Notes: a model not told the origin generated them from the letters alone. 64,000 bases of DNA from Nocardioides lijunqiniae (GCF_015024225.1 NZ_JACJGM010000031.1:1-64000); one strand, 5' to 3'; positions 24,255 to 33,730 are shown, counted from the first letter of the stretch. Made by a program: numbers and translations.

Positions 24255-26392
24255 CGCTCCTCGTCCCCGTCGAGATCTCCGGTGACGCCCGACGCGGCGC
24301 CGCCGCCACCTGCGCGCGTGGCCTGGGAGGCCGCATCCAGGACTCGGGAGGTGTCGACGCCGGAGGCGCCGCTGCCCGAACCACCGGGGGACTCAGCGCC
24401 TACCTGGCGCGCCCCGTCGAAGCCTGCAGCGGTCGCGCCCGCGCTCGAGCCCTCGCCGGCGCCAGCCGTGGCCGCTCCGCCCCCAGCGGCGGCCGGCGAC
24501 GCGCCTCCACCCGCCGCGGCCGGCGCAGCGCCCGCGATCGGGGACGCCCCACCGGCGCTTGCAGTCATGGCCGCTCCCGAGCCACCGGCGCTGCCTGCTC
24601 CGGCGAACCCAGCACCGCCTGCGGTGCCTGCGCCCGCGAAGCCCCCTGCGGCGGCGGCGCCGCCCGTCGCCACGACGGCACCGGTGGCCATGGCTGCTCC
24701 TACGGCCGCGCCGGCGATGCCGCCGGCACTCGCGCCGCCCATGGACGCAGTCGCGGGCACGATCAGGCGCATCAGCCCCGGCAGGGCCAGGACGCCGAGG
24801 ATCATCAGCATCATCCCGCCGAGCACCGTGGCCACGTCATCGGTCGTGGAGATCATCTTGATCGCCACGGCGTAGATCAGCGCCGCGACCGGCTTGAAGA
24901 GCACGAACGCGATCAGCCAGGACAGCTGCTTCTGGAACGCCTGGCGACCGATCCCGGTGTTCGAGGTGGCCGCCGAGAGCGTGATCCCGAAGACCAGCAG
25001 CGGCACCATGGCCGAGCGCACGAACATCAGCGCCAGCTGGATCAACTGCACGATGAGCACGAACAGCCCGAAGGACAACACCACCCACGCCAGGTTCAGC
25101 GCACCCATCACCTCTACGAGGTTCAGGTCGAGGTCGACCTGCTTGAAGATCCACTCCGAGAACAAGTCACCGGCCTCCATGGCCACTGTCGTGGCGACGC
25201 CCACGATCCCGGACACGATCGTGACCCGCACCAACGCGTCGACGAGTTCGCGCCCGTGCTCGAACTTCCCGGTGATCGCTAGCCTGTAGGCGGCCAGCAG
25301 GATGCTGCCGATCATCGCGGCCGCGATCAGCCACTCCATCTGCGTGGTCAACCACACCGCGACCGAATCGGCCCCGATCACATCTGGGTCAGGCAGATCC
25401 ATCCAAGTCGTGAGCAACGTCTTGAGGGCCCAGTCCGCAGCTTCAGACGCCTGCTGCGCCAAGTCGTCGAGGATGCCTAATGTCACTGCTGACGTTGCCT
25501 CTGAAGCCACGTCGGACGCCGCGCCGGTCACCGTCCCGACCGCCGCTCCAGGCACAGCCGTGACCGCGTCACACAGAAACTGCGCGGCCGAACAGGCTCC
25601 CGCCGCGGGGGCCCTACTTCCGATGCCGGAAGCAAGGGCCCACCCCGGCGCCACCCGGCCGACGCCCTCCGCGGCGTCTCCGCCGGGGGCCTTCCACTCA
25701 ACGTAGTCTGCGAGCGACGACAACATCGAAGTCTGAGGCTGACCGTCCGGGGCGAGCACGACCAGCCAGTCACCGTCCCGCCAAACGAGCTCAACGCGTC
25801 CCGCTACCAGTTGCCCCGCGTACTGCCCCTCGGTCGCCCGCACAGCGATGCTCACCGTCGCTTGCTTGGGCTCGTATGAGTCCACCCGGAAACCGACGAT
25901 CTCGGTCGCCACGGGTAGCCCTTCCTCCCCGCTTTCCGCCAGCGCAAGCGCAGCGTCATGCCCCGGTCCCGGTGCCACCCGCTGCTCGATGAGTTGCGCC
26001 TGGTCGACGCTGCTCGCGTTCCCGTCTGCGTAGAAGTTCGACGCCGCCAGCACCGCTCCGGCCGCACTCCGTGCGAAGCACTCCTGAACGTTGTTGGATG
26101 ACTCGCCGGGTCCGAGTTCCGCCGACCGAGGTGCAGCAAGACCGTCGACGATGACCCAGTCGACATTCGAGGGCCCCCCGGCCGGAATCGCCTGGTCCCC
26201 ATCAGCCAGGCCGCACTTCGACGAGGCAGCGGCCGGGGGATCTTCCTCTCCCTTTCCTTCGTCACCTGTTGGCCACGCGACGAGGGCCACTGCGGCGACC
26301 AACGCCGCGACCACGCCCACAGCTGCGATAACGGCCCATCCGCGCCGCCACCACGGGGTTTCGTCGTGGTCGTCCTCGTAGTGCTGGTACAT
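24251..26392 (-). CDS. Polytopic membrane channel protein (VirB6/TrbL-like)
   Basis: 713 residues. One membrane helix at residues 18-40 is followed by an external domain (DGDQAIPAGGPSNVDWVIVD, STAD/NTF2-like middle region). At least five more helices cluster in the middle (WLIAAAMIGSILLAAYRLAI, VSGIVGVATTVAME, LAWVVLSFGLFVLIVQLIQL, SWLIAFVLFKPVAALIYAVA, VLGGMMLMILGVLALPGLMR). The final ~140 residues are Gly/Ala/Ser low complexity. The topology and position next to SCO6880 and the pilin suggest the VirB6-type pore. The last ATG/TGA overlap couples it to SCO6880. Confidence 0.75.
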   Translation of the reverse strand: MYQHYEDDHDETPWWRRGWAVIAAVGVVAALVAAVALVAWPTGDEGKGEEDPPAAASSKCGLADGDQAIPAGGPSNVDWVIVDGLAAPRSAELGPGESSNNVQECFARSAAGAVLAASNFYADGNASSVDQAQLIEQRVAPGPGHDAALALAESGEEGLPVATEIVGFRVDSYEPKQATVSIAVRATEGQYAGQLVAGRVELVWRDGDWLVVLAPDGQPQTSMLSSLADYVEWKAPGGDAAEGVGRVAPGWALASGIGSRAPAAGACSAAQFLCDAVTAVPGAAVGTVTGAASDVASEATSAVTLGILDDLAQQASEAADWALKTLLTTWMDLPDPDVIGADSVAVWLTTQMEWLIAAAMIGSILLAAYRLAITGKFEHGRELVDALVRVTIVSGIVGVATTVAMEAGDLFSEWIFKQVDLDLNLVEVMGALNLAWVVLSFGLFVLIVQLIQLALMFVRSAMVPLLVFGITLSAATSNTGIGRQAFQKQLSWLIAFVLFKPVAALIYAVAIKMISTTDDVATVLGGMMLMILGVLALPGLMRLIVPATASMGGASAGGIAGAAVGAAMATGAVVATGGAAAAGGFAGAGTAGGAGFAGAGSAGGSGAAMTASAGGASPIAGAAPAAAGGGASPAAAGGGAATAGAGEGSSAGATAAGFDGARQVGAESPGGSGSGASGVDTSRVLDAASQATRAGGGGAASGVTGDLDGDEER

Positions 26393-26441
26393 CGGCGTCC
26401 CTCTCGCAGGAAGTCGGGTTAGGTCCGAAGCTGGGGCGCCG

Positions 26442-26780
26442 TCACATCATCCAGAAGACGATGGAGGAGGCGGAGCCAATGAGGACGCACGCGGCCATGA
26501 CTGCCCCGAGGCGGCCCATGTGGTCCTCGAGCGACCCGCGACGCGAGGCGATCGCCATCAGCGCGGCGCAGATGATGAGCCCTGCGATGCAGGCAAAGAT
26601 CGCCAGGCCCATCCCCATGCCAAGCAGGCTGTTGAGCTTGCCCTGCAGGTCCCCGGGCAATTCGGGGGTCGGGTCGAAGTCGACGTCGGCGTGAGCCGGC
26701 ATGGCGCTCACGAGCACTGCGGCCGCCGTGGTGCTCAGTGTCAGCGTCGTCGTGGCGGCGCGGCGGAGGGTCTTGTTCAT
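26442..26780 (-). CDS. VirB2/TrbC-like pilin-type protein
   Basis: 112 residues from the ATG with AAGGAG about ten bases upstream. A signal peptide ends at AMPAHA; the mature part has two hydrophobic segments (MGMGLAIFACIAGLIICAAL and AVMAACVLIGSASSIVF) separated by a basic loop (RRGSLEDHMGRLG). This is the two-helix layout of VirB2/TrbC major pilins and of actinobacterial equivalents. The start overlaps the stop of the DUF6668-like gene. Confidence 0.75.
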   Translation of the reverse strand: MNKTLRRAATTTLTLSTTAAAVLVSAMPAHADVDFDPTPELPGDLQGKLNSLLGMGMGLAIFACIAGLIICAALMAIASRRGSLEDHMGRLGAVMAACVLIGSASSIVFWMM

Positions 26781-27373
26781 AGCTTCTGCTCCTTCTGGTG
26801 GGGGGTGGTGATGCTGAGTGGTGCGAGTGCTTTGGTGACTGCGGGGTGAGGCGACCCGGGGGTGAGTCGCCATTGGGAGATCCAGGGGATCGTGACCAGG
26901 TGCGGCACGGTCCCGGACAGCTCGTGGATGCGGGTGCGGATCGCACGGGGCGGTCGGCCGGGTGCGTCGGCCGAGATGACCAGCCCGATTAGCTGCACGC
27001 CGCCTGGCACGGTCCGGACCGTCTCGGCTGCTGCGTCGAGGCCCCGTGCGTCGCTGCGCGCGACGACGAGGACCTGCGGCGGTCCGTCCTGGGTCTCGGT
27101 GGTGACCTCGTGCTCTCCGCCGACGACCCCGACACCCGTCGCGGCTGCGAGGGAGCGGGCACCGGCGCCGCCGTGGGCGCCGATCCAGACCACCGAGGCC
27201 GACGCCGGGTCGACCCCTGCGGATTCGCCTCCAGTGCCGGTCGTGCTCTGGTTAGGGACGTCTAGCCCGAGCACCGCTTCCGTGCCGGTCGCGGCCTCGT
27301 ACTCCGCGATCGAGGGCACGTCCCAGGGACTCTTGTGGGCCGTCGAGGTGCCCTCTGCTGCTGGCCAGCTCAC
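26777..27373 (-). CDS. DUF6668-like / MinD-like conjugation protein
   Basis: 198 residues from a GTG overlapping the upstream stop (GTGA). The core reads VVWIGAHGGAGARSLAAATG, a P-loop-like loop that lacks the usual Lys-Thr, followed by VLVVARSDARGLDAAAETVR and GLVISADAPGRPPRAIRTRI. This resembles the DUF6668 family in actinobacterial transfer clusters. With Ala-Arg-Ser in place of GKT it may have lost nucleotide hydrolysis. It is coupled to the pilin gene downstream. Confidence 0.65.
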   Translation of the reverse strand: MSWPAAEGTSTAHKSPWDVPSIAEYEAATGTEAVLGLDVPNQSTTGTGGESAGVDPASASVVWIGAHGGAGARSLAAATGVGVVGGEHEVTTETQDGPPQVLVVARSDARGLDAAAETVRTVPGGVQLIGLVISADAPGRPPRAIRTRIHELSGTVPHLVTIPWISQWRLTPGSPHPAVTKALAPLSITTPHQKEQKL

Positions 27374-28938
27374 TCGACCCTCACCACCGTGTTGGCCGCG
27401 CGGCACGACGAGGTGGCCGCGGTGGAGAACGTCCCCGCGGGCAGGACGACGGTCAGCCCGTAGTAGCCGCGGGCGTTGAGCTCGACGGGCTCGGCGCGAA
27501 CCGTGCCGTTGCCGTTCACGCGTCCCGTCGTGCGCTTGCGCAGCTTCGCGTCAAGGCAGCGCACGTTGTCCCGTGCGACGAAGGGGCCGTAGACCCGCAC
27601 GGTGGCGTGCCCGGCGTAGGGGAGCCCCGAGGGCAGCCCACGGGTTGTGACGGTGGAGGGGAGCAGTGCTCCCGACTTCAGGGTGTTGCCGGCCTCTTCC
27701 TGAACGGCCACGGCGGGCTGGACCTTCACCGCGATGGCGCCGCCACACGCAGCGACCGACTGGTTCACCGAGTCGGCGGCGACCGCGACCGACCAGGTGT
27801 AGAACCCGGCCGAGGGTGCCGTGACCGCGGGCATGTTGTAGGTGCCGTTGCCGGTCACGGTCATGCTGCGCGCGACCACCTGCTTGGCCGCACAGGTGGT
27901 TCCCGCTGCGGTGGTGAAGGGTCCGAACAGGCGGATCGTGGCGCTGCGGGTGCCAGGCTCTCCGCCCGAGAGAGTGAAGCGCCCGGGTATCGGGCTGGTC
28001 CGCATGGCCTGTGCGGGTGACGTGATCTGGACTGTGGGACGGACGTTGATCGTGGCCACAGCGCTCGCGCTGGCTCGTCCCTTGACCCCTGCTCGCGCCA
28101 CGCGTGAGACCTTTGCCCGCTTGGGCGACCGCAGGTGCAGGCGCCACTCCGGGAGGTCCTTGACGGTGGCCACCACCGCATGCCGGCCCGCGCTGGTGGC
28201 GACGAATGTCGCCACCGCCGTTCCGGCCTGGTCGGTGCGCGCCGCCTGCGTCGTCGCCCCGGGGTAGCTCAGGGTTACGGGCGCATCCTTGACCGGGCGC
28301 CCGTTGGCGCCCCTGACACGGACCGTCGCACGGACGGTTCCTCCCACCGCGGCGTTGGTCACGCTGACCGCCATCTTCGGAGGCCCGGCCTGGCGGCGGG
28401 ACTCCTTGAGCATCGCCTTGGCGAACGAGCGCACCTTCGCGGCCTCGCCGGTCTGCTGCACACGTCGCGACGTCACGTCCCCGGAGAGCCGGTAGCGGCC
28501 TCCGACGAGAAGGTGGTCCAGGGCGATGTCGACCGCAGCTGACTGCACGTCGTAACGGAAGGTCCCGTACCTCGAGAGGATGTAGGCCGCCCGCACGGTG
28601 TCTCGTCGTGAGGCCTGCCTGCCGGCCAGGTTCCCGACCGGCCGCACGGGTCCGTAGGAGGACCGCTTGGCCTTCCTGGCCGGGTCCAGCCGGTAGACGA
28701 CCTCCTTGTTCAGCTTCCGCGCGCCGATCCAGTGTCCGTCGGCGGTGCGGTTCGCATGGATCGCGAACCCCGACCAGGGCCGATCTGCCCTGCTGGGCTT
28801 GGCCGCAGCTGCACCGGCCGCCGAGGCCTGGGCCGTAGGAACCATCGCCGTCACTACCGCGGCCGCGATCGCGGCCGCCATCCCGGTCCGCAGACCCCTT
28901 GCCGCACCCATCAGCCTTGCTCCTTGTTGGTTGCTCAT
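27370..28938 (-). CDS. Large secreted surface protein of the conjugation cluster
   Basis: 522 residues, start MSNQQGARLMGAARGLRTGM with a signal peptide ending near AQASA. Residues 40-170 (WSGFAIHANRTADGHWIG, RAAYILSRYGTFRYDVQSAA) recall the helical half of Cys-Gln thioester domains of Gram-positive adhesins. I do not see the reactive Cys, so this is tentative. Ig-like beta domains follow (TVRATVRVRGANGRPVKDAP, VQITSPAQA, ATIRLFGPFT). It has no LPXTG. It could act at the cell surface in mating contact. Confidence 0.65.
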   Translation of the reverse strand: MSNQQGARLMGAARGLRTGMAAAIAAAVVTAMVPTAQASAAGAAAAKPSRADRPWSGFAIHANRTADGHWIGARKLNKEVVYRLDPARKAKRSSYGPVRPVGNLAGRQASRRDTVRAAYILSRYGTFRYDVQSAAVDIALDHLLVGGRYRLSGDVTSRRVQQTGEAAKVRSFAKAMLKESRRQAGPPKMAVSVTNAAVGGTVRATVRVRGANGRPVKDAPVTLSYPGATTQAARTDQAGTAVATFVATSAGRHAVVATVKDLPEWRLHLRSPKRAKVSRVARAGVKGRASASAVATINVRPTVQITSPAQAMRTSPIPGRFTLSGGEPGTRSATIRLFGPFTTAAGTTCAAKQVVARSMTVTGNGTYNMPAVTAPSAGFYTWSVAVAADSVNQSVAACGGAIAVKVQPAVAVQEEAGNTLKSGALLPSTVTTRGLPSGLPYAGHATVRVYGPFVARDNVRCLDAKLRKRTTGRVNGNGTVRAEPVELNARGYYGLTVVLPAGTFSTAATSSCRAANTVVRVE

Positions 28939-28958
28939 CGTCGTCACCTGTTCTCGGC

Positions 28959-30026
28959 TCAGTTCGGGACCGGGGCGTCCGGGCCGGGGTTGCCCGGGTC
29001 GACCGGTGAGTCCGGCCCCCCGCCGCCGTTCCCGTCGTCGCCGCCGTTTCCACCGCCGCCGCCCTCGGACCCGACGCTGGAGCCGCCGTAATCGGGCGTC
29101 TCGGGGTAGTACGGCTGCTCGGGCTCCGGTGGGGCTGGGGGAGCGGGCGGGGGTGCCGGTGCTGTCACCCGCACGCGCCCGACCACGGCATCCGCGCCGC
29201 TCACGGTGACCCGCCACCGGTAGGTGCCGGCCGGCAGGTCAGTCAGCCTGATCTGTTGCCCGCGCTTGGTCAGGCGAACGGTGCGCTGCAGCGGCTTTCC
29301 GCCCTCTTGGCCGGTTCGCACGAGGACCACCCGCGCCCGCGCCGGCAGCTCGTTGGAGGTGACCGTCAGGCGGACCCGTTTCACACTGCCGTCAGCCCGC
29401 ACGTTCACCACCGGCTTCGGTTCGAGCACCGCACCCGCGATCGCCTGGAGCGGCTCCGGGCGCTCGGGCAGCGGCGTAGTCTTCTCAGTTGGCTCGCCCG
29501 CGCTCGACATGTGAGGGTCCTGGCCGCCGACGTCGACGCCACCCATCAGCAGTGCGGTCCCGACCGTCGCAACCACTGCCAAGCTGGCCCCGATGCTGAC
29601 CAGCGTCACTCCTCGAGGACTCGTCCGCCCAGCCGTTGAGCTGCTCACCGGAGCGCTCGCCGCCTTCGGTGCCGGCTTGACCCGGCCGGCCCGCTTCGGG
29701 ACCGCCGCCGGCTCTGAGACCTTCGGCCGCTCCGGGGCTACCGCTGCTGGCTCGGTCTCCTGAATGTCGGACACCGACCCGTCCGGGTGCACCAGAAGAG
29801 AGGTCTGCCCGGTGGGGTCCTTCGCTAGTGCCCGCACCGGCCGCTGCAGCACCTGGGCAACCCGCGTGGCCGCGGCGTGGACCCCGGCCACGTACAGGTC
29901 CGTTCCCTCCGCGATCACGACCGGTTGTCCGTTCATGGTCACCGTCCCGGCGTCGGGGTCGACCTCGATCAGCGCGACCGGGTGAGCTGGCACCTGGCCG
30001 GAGTGCTCTGGACGTTCACTACTCAC
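28959..30026 (-). CDS. Membrane-anchored protein at the head of the conjugation cluster
   Basis: 355 residues. The N-terminal ~85 residues form a cytoplasmic domain (ALIEVDPDAGTVTMNGQPVV, LLVHPDGSVSDIQ). A Pro/Ala/Lys-rich linker and one membrane helix follow (GVTLVSIGASLAVVATVGTA, about residues 140-160). The external part has a beta domain (VKRVRLTVTSNELPARARVV) and a Pro/Gly-rich tail. The topology would let it pass a signal across the membrane. It starts 20 bases upstream of the surface-protein gene and is the first gene of the minus-strand operon. Confidence 0.65.
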   Translation of the reverse strand: MSSERPEHSGQVPAHPVALIEVDPDAGTVTMNGQPVVIAEGTDLYVAGVHAAATRVAQVLQRPVRALAKDPTGQTSLLVHPDGSVSDIQETEPAAVAPERPKVSEPAAVPKRAGRVKPAPKAASAPVSSSTAGRTSPRGVTLVSIGASLAVVATVGTALLMGGVDVGGQDPHMSSAGEPTEKTTPLPERPEPLQAIAGAVLEPKPVVNVRADGSVKRVRLTVTSNELPARARVVLVRTGQEGGKPLQRTVRLTKRGQQIRLTDLPAGTYRWRVTVSGADAVVGRVRVTAPAPPPAPPAPPEPEQPYYPETPDYGGSSVGSEGGGGGNGGDDGNGGGGPDSPVDPGNPGPDAPVPN

Positions 30027-30710
30027 AGCAGCTCCCTTGCAGCACAGCCCGCGTTCGGGTGGTGCTCGTTCTTGGTGTTGCCCACCTCTGTAGGCACCGA
30101 TGGACCGTGAGAGGCGCGCCCACCGACCGGGCCACTAGCTGGCAGTCCGACCCTTGTTCGCCCTCCCCGGGTAGCAGAGATGACGGGCCGGAAAGCCGGT
30201 GGAGTGCAACCCCTGGGACCGTGCGGCCGGGTGAGGAGATAAGCGAGCCCGCGAGCGCCGATCCTGGCGTCACGGCGTGCAGGGCAGGGTTGCGCGGAAC
30301 CGGCGCGGCCCAGAATCGATAGCCCGGGGAGGAGAACACCAACGAGCACAGCGCCGCCGTCAGACGGCACCAATTCACGGACGCCAGTCCGCGGTCGTTC
30401 CACACGCGAGCCCTGCGGAGGCTCGACGGTAAATAGCTCGTACTCGTGCTCTTCACAACTCCCCCGATGGAGTCCTGTAGAACCGCCTGCTCGGTCTCCC
30501 AAGAGGGCGGATGACGACTGTAAATCCAGACCCGACGTCCCGTACATGGGTTCGAGCCGGCTAGTTACACGGTTGTTAGCGCTACGCTAGCATTTCGCCA
30601 GATTAAATCGGATGACCTAAGGGGAGCTACGTGGTCTGCGCACCTCACCCGAGCCACTGCGGCACAATGCGTGCGTGCCGCGCATCGTTCGTCTCTCCGT
30701 GGAGACCCCG
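30027..30710. other. 684-bp intergenic region with operator-like dyad; promoter region of the conjugation operon
   Basis: No convincing gene is seen. The segment separates the divergent conjugation operon and the small HTH gene. TAGCG (30577-30581) and CGCTA (30585-30589) form an inverted repeat with a 3-base centre, extendable outward with one mismatch. The following 25 bases are the most AT-rich of the gap (catttcgccagattaaatcg). This is a plausible operator for the HTH protein encoded at 30711. Confidence 0.45.
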
Positions 30711-30992
30711 ATGACGGTGCACGACGCGACGGAGGCGTTCGGATCAGATCTGCGGGTGAACCTGATCCGGCACTACCGGACCAGTCCTGGGCCCCAGCGG
30801 TCAGCCGTCGAGGCTTTAGGTGCGAACTCCCAGGCGGTCTCGCACAACACGCGCATTCTGGTCGCGTCTGGGGTGGTAGTCGTCGAGGACAGTGACGACA
30901 AACGGTCCCCGGTCTGTCGTGTCGACGAGGTCCGATTGCGTGAGCTGATCGAGGCGCTAGGCACGTTTACCGCCGGTAGCGCGTCGGAGTGA
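30711..30992 (+). CDS. Small winged-helix (ArsR-like) transcriptional regulator
   Basis: 93 residues from the ATG with GGAG six bases upstream; an in-frame GTG at 30675 has no such site. The fold reads as a winged helix: RVNLIRHYRTSPG, PQRSAVEALGANSQAVSHNT as helix-turn-helix, then RILVASGVVVVEDSDDKRSP as wing. No metal-binding cysteines are seen. Its position, divergent from the conjugation operon across a dyad, makes it a candidate regulator of transfer. Confidence 0.65.
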   Translation: MTVHDATEAFGSDLRVNLIRHYRTSPGPQRSAVEALGANSQAVSHNTRILVASGVVVVEDSDDKRSPVCRVDEVRLRELIEALGTFTAGSASE

Positions 30993-31163
30993 GGCGTTAG
31001 CCGTCGTCCACATCCGTCCCGATGGGGATCATCATGTCGCAATGTCCGCTCATTGGCGGTTCCGGTCACTGGCGGAAACGCTCGGTCGCGGCGGAATGGG
31101 GCACCTCCAGTGCGCGCTCAGCGGCAAGAGAGTGAGGCGCCGGACGTCAGTTCCGGTCGCCGG

Positions 31164-31838
31164 TCAGGGCTCCGCAAGCGTTAGATCAATGCTTCGAAGC
31201 CTGCCTTGCTCGTCAGCGGCGAGGACCAGCGCGAAGTCTCCTGCGCACGTTCGCCTGCTTGCGATGGGTCTGAGAACAACGAGGCGTCCACGAGGTAGTG
31301 GCCCTGTCCTCTCGGGGGCACACGTGACGTCGCGGTACTCACCTGAGTAGACGAGTGAGGCGGCGTTCGTGGCCGCGGTGGTGATGGGACTGAGGAGGTC
31401 CACCGGACACGACGAAGCGCCGTAGCCATTCCAGTCGGCCGGACAGATTTTCCAGATCCTTCGCATCGACAGGGCGGCGATGATGTCGTCGATCGATACG
31501 ACGGGCTGACCGCCAAGCGACATGGAGACCGATTCCCAATGCGGGAACGTGTCCGAGGCGCCGACCGCGTAGGCGACAAATTGCTCGACCAGCCGCGCGA
31601 GATCTGTGGCGACCGGATCTTGATCGTCTTGCACTAGGAGCGGCCGCGGGGAGGCGGACCAGGGAGCAGGCAGTCGGGTCGAGGTCGGTCGGGGAGACGA
31701 GCTCGGCCGCCGCTCCGACGATAAGTCATCGTCCGAGCCCGCCTCACCCTCGGATGTCGCGGTTCCACAGCCGGTGGCAAGGACGCCAACGAACAGCGTT
31801 GTGGCAGCCAGCGCCAAGGCGCCCCGCACGACATTCAT
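31164..31838 (-). CDS. Lipoprotein, unrecognised
   Basis: 224 residues from MNVVRGALALAATTLFVGVL, with the lipobox-like ATGC at about residue 24 and AGGAG ten bases before the ATG. A Ser/Pro/Arg linker follows, then a domain containing DDIIAALSMRRIWKICPADW and SCPVDLLSPITTAATNAASL. Four cysteines beyond the lipid site could form disulfides. No family was recognised. It stands alone between the HTH regulator and the PIN/ImmA pair. Confidence 0.6.
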   Translation of the reverse strand: MNVVRGALALAATTLFVGVLATGCGTATSEGEAGSDDDLSSERRPSSSPRPTSTRLPAPWSASPRPLLVQDDQDPVATDLARLVEQFVAYAVGASDTFPHWESVSMSLGGQPVVSIDDIIAALSMRRIWKICPADWNGYGASSCPVDLLSPITTAATNAASLVYSGEYRDVTCAPERTGPLPRGRLVVLRPIASRRTCAGDFALVLAADEQGRLRSIDLTLAEP

Positions 31839-32003
31839 GTGCCTGTGACTCCTAGACAGCGCAAAGTGTTGCGCATGATCGCACTCATCGGCAGAAGAGT
31901 GCGTCCGGTTCGCGGTGGAATGACTCACTCGCGCGCCGACCGATTGCTAGTCGACCCGGGCTCAGTCTTACCCGCCCGGAAGGTCCGGCTTCACGTTCGT
32001 CGA

Positions 32004-32522
32004 TCACGTACCCCGTTCGGCGAACCCCTCGGCCCGTAGGAAGTCATGGAACCCGACGTGCCCGATCGCAAACTCCTGGCAGACGTTCGGGATCTTCGGT
32101 CGGGCAGCCCGGTGCTGCTTCTGGGATTCCAGTGAGATCACGGCTAGCCCTCGCGCCTTCGCCAGTGACATGACTTCGAGGTCACCAAGCCGATTCACGT
32201 CCAAGCCGTAGGCCGGGTACCGATTGACGGTGTCCTTTGCTGCGATGAGCTGGGCATCGCTGTCGACGTCCTGGAAGACGTACTTATGGTTGTGCAGCCA
32301 CGCCTTCATGCGTTCGATCCGCTCCCACTTCTTGAGCTCGGTCTCCACCCGTCGAGCCGCTATGACGCGTCCGGCCCTGATCGCGGCCTCGAGGAAGGTC
32401 CACTGCGGACCGAACACGTCGACGGGGTACAACTCGGCATCTCCGTCGCCCAGGAAGCTCACGACGACGTTGGTGTCGATCGAGTATTTCGCCTCCGCTT
32501 CAAAGAGCGCTTCCTGGACCAT
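32004..32522 (-). CDS. PIN-domain ribonuclease, DUF4411 type
   Basis: 172 residues. Acidic residues of a PIN fold are visible: KYSIDTNVVVSFLGDGDAEL at the start, a middle Glu (RRVETELKKWE), and GLDVNRLGDLEVMSLAKARG with the paired acidic residues. The DUF4411 family members are toxin-like PIN proteins usually encoded with an ImmA/IrrE protease. Here the ATG is eight bases after the stop of such a gene. It may cleave RNA when the partner is removed. Antitoxin or activator roles are inferred. Confidence 0.75.
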   Translation of the reverse strand: MVQEALFEAEAKYSIDTNVVVSFLGDGDAELYPVDVFGPQWTFLEAAIRAGRVIAARRVETELKKWERIERMKAWLHNHKYVFQDVDSDAQLIAAKDTVNRYPAYGLDVNRLGDLEVMSLAKARGLAVISLESQKQHRAARPKIPNVCQEFAIGHVGFHDFLRAEGFAERGT

Positions 32523-32530
32523 CTCCAGCC

Positions 32531-33730
32531 TCAGTCGCCGGCGACGAGATCATGCACGAAATTGCCGACGTTGTGTTCGCCCACGCCAAGCAGAACGCTG
32601 GCGTCCTGTCTGTCGACGAACCCCTCGGTCATGGCATTCACGACCCGGTGCGCGAACATCCGTCCGATCCTGTTGATCGCCACGGTGTAGTAGGTCGGAC
32701 CGCCGCTTGAGGACTTGCCGCCACCGGTCTTGCGGCGCCCGGCCCGGCGGGCCTCGATCGCGTCGTAGGCGTCCTGAGAAATGATGTGGCGGTCGCGCAG
32801 GGCGATCAGCAGTGCCTGCTGCGAAACATGCGCCCGGTTGCTCATCGTCTTAAGCGCGGCATCGGCAGCATCGTCGCCGCCTGCGAAGGCACCGGGCGTC
32901 CAGAGACGGTCAAGCAGGTCCCTCGGCAACAAGACGCCCGCGGCGACCTGATTGCAGTAGCGCTCCACATCGCCGTGGTCGAGCAGGTCGCAGATCCCGG
33001 TGGAGTGGAGGGTGACGTGGCAGTACTCGTGCAGGGCCGAGAAGATCCGCGGATGTGAGTCGTCCTTGGTGCTCACCACGATGACCGCCTGGTCGTCGAG
33101 GACCTTGCTGAAGGCCCGCACCGTCGGGTCCTTCAAGCTGCGCTGGGAGACATAGACGCCGCGGGCGTTGAGCGCGGCGACCCAGAGCCGGAGCGCCGCA
33201 TACTCGTCCTTCGCCTCGAGCTGCTCGTCGACCGATACGCCGAGGAGCGCACGGATCTCCGTAGCCAGCCGTTCGGCCGGCCAGCCCTCTGGTGGCACTC
33301 TCGGCACCTGGTAGCCCTCGCCCGGGAACAGGTCGGCAGCCGCTGCGAGCATCAGATCCGCCATCTGCAGCTCGGCGAGTAGCTCGGGTGAGAGCGAGAC
33401 GCGCTGGTTGGCATAGGTGCGGTTGTCGCTCCCAGCGTTGGGATACACCTCGGCCTGGTCGATCAGCAGGTAGGACCATGGCCGGCCGAAGACCTTGGCG
33501 AGCTTCACCAGGTCGTCGAACTCCACATCCTGGTCGGCGGCCAGCAAGTCGTGCGGCCGGACGACGGTGGTGACCCGCTCGGCCAGTGCGTCGGCGTCCA
33601 TGTGTCGGTTCGCGAGCAGGCTGCTGACCCGGATAGCACTGACGCGGACCTTCGGCGTGGTCCGACAGTAGGGCTTAGTTCCGGCGGTTACCGGCAAATC
33701 GTGGGGCTCGGCGCCCGGACTGATTCCCAT
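32531..33730 (-). CDS. ImmA/IrrE-family metallopeptidase, partner of the PIN protein
   Basis: About 399 residues from ATG 33730; the start is uncertain because no ribosome site is visible and the first ~30 residues look non-conserved. The zinc protease motif is HEYCHVTLHS (HExxH). Upstream is a region with weak helix-turn-helix character (VSSLLANRHMDADALAERVT, LVKLAKVFGRPWSYLLI), as in XRE-ImmA fusions. Such proteins regulate toxins or repressors by cleavage or sequestration. It is followed by the PIN gene after eight bases and is divergent from the HEPN gene. Confidence 0.75.
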   Translation of the reverse strand: MGISPGAEPHDLPVTAGTKPYCRTTPKVRVSAIRVSSLLANRHMDADALAERVTTVVRPHDLLAADQDVEFDDLVKLAKVFGRPWSYLLIDQAEVYPNAGSDNRTYANQRVSLSPELLAELQMADLMLAAAADLFPGEGYQVPRVPPEGWPAERLATEIRALLGVSVDEQLEAKDEYAALRLWVAALNARGVYVSQRSLKDPTVRAFSKVLDDQAVIVVSTKDDSHPRIFSALHEYCHVTLHSTGICDLLDHGDVERYCNQVAAGVLLPRDLLDRLWTPGAFAGGDDAADAALKTMSNRAHVSQQALLIALRDRHIISQDAYDAIEARRAGRRKTGGGKSSSGGPTYYTVAINRIGRMFAHRVVNAMTEGFVDRQDASVLLGVGEHNVGNFVHDLVAGD

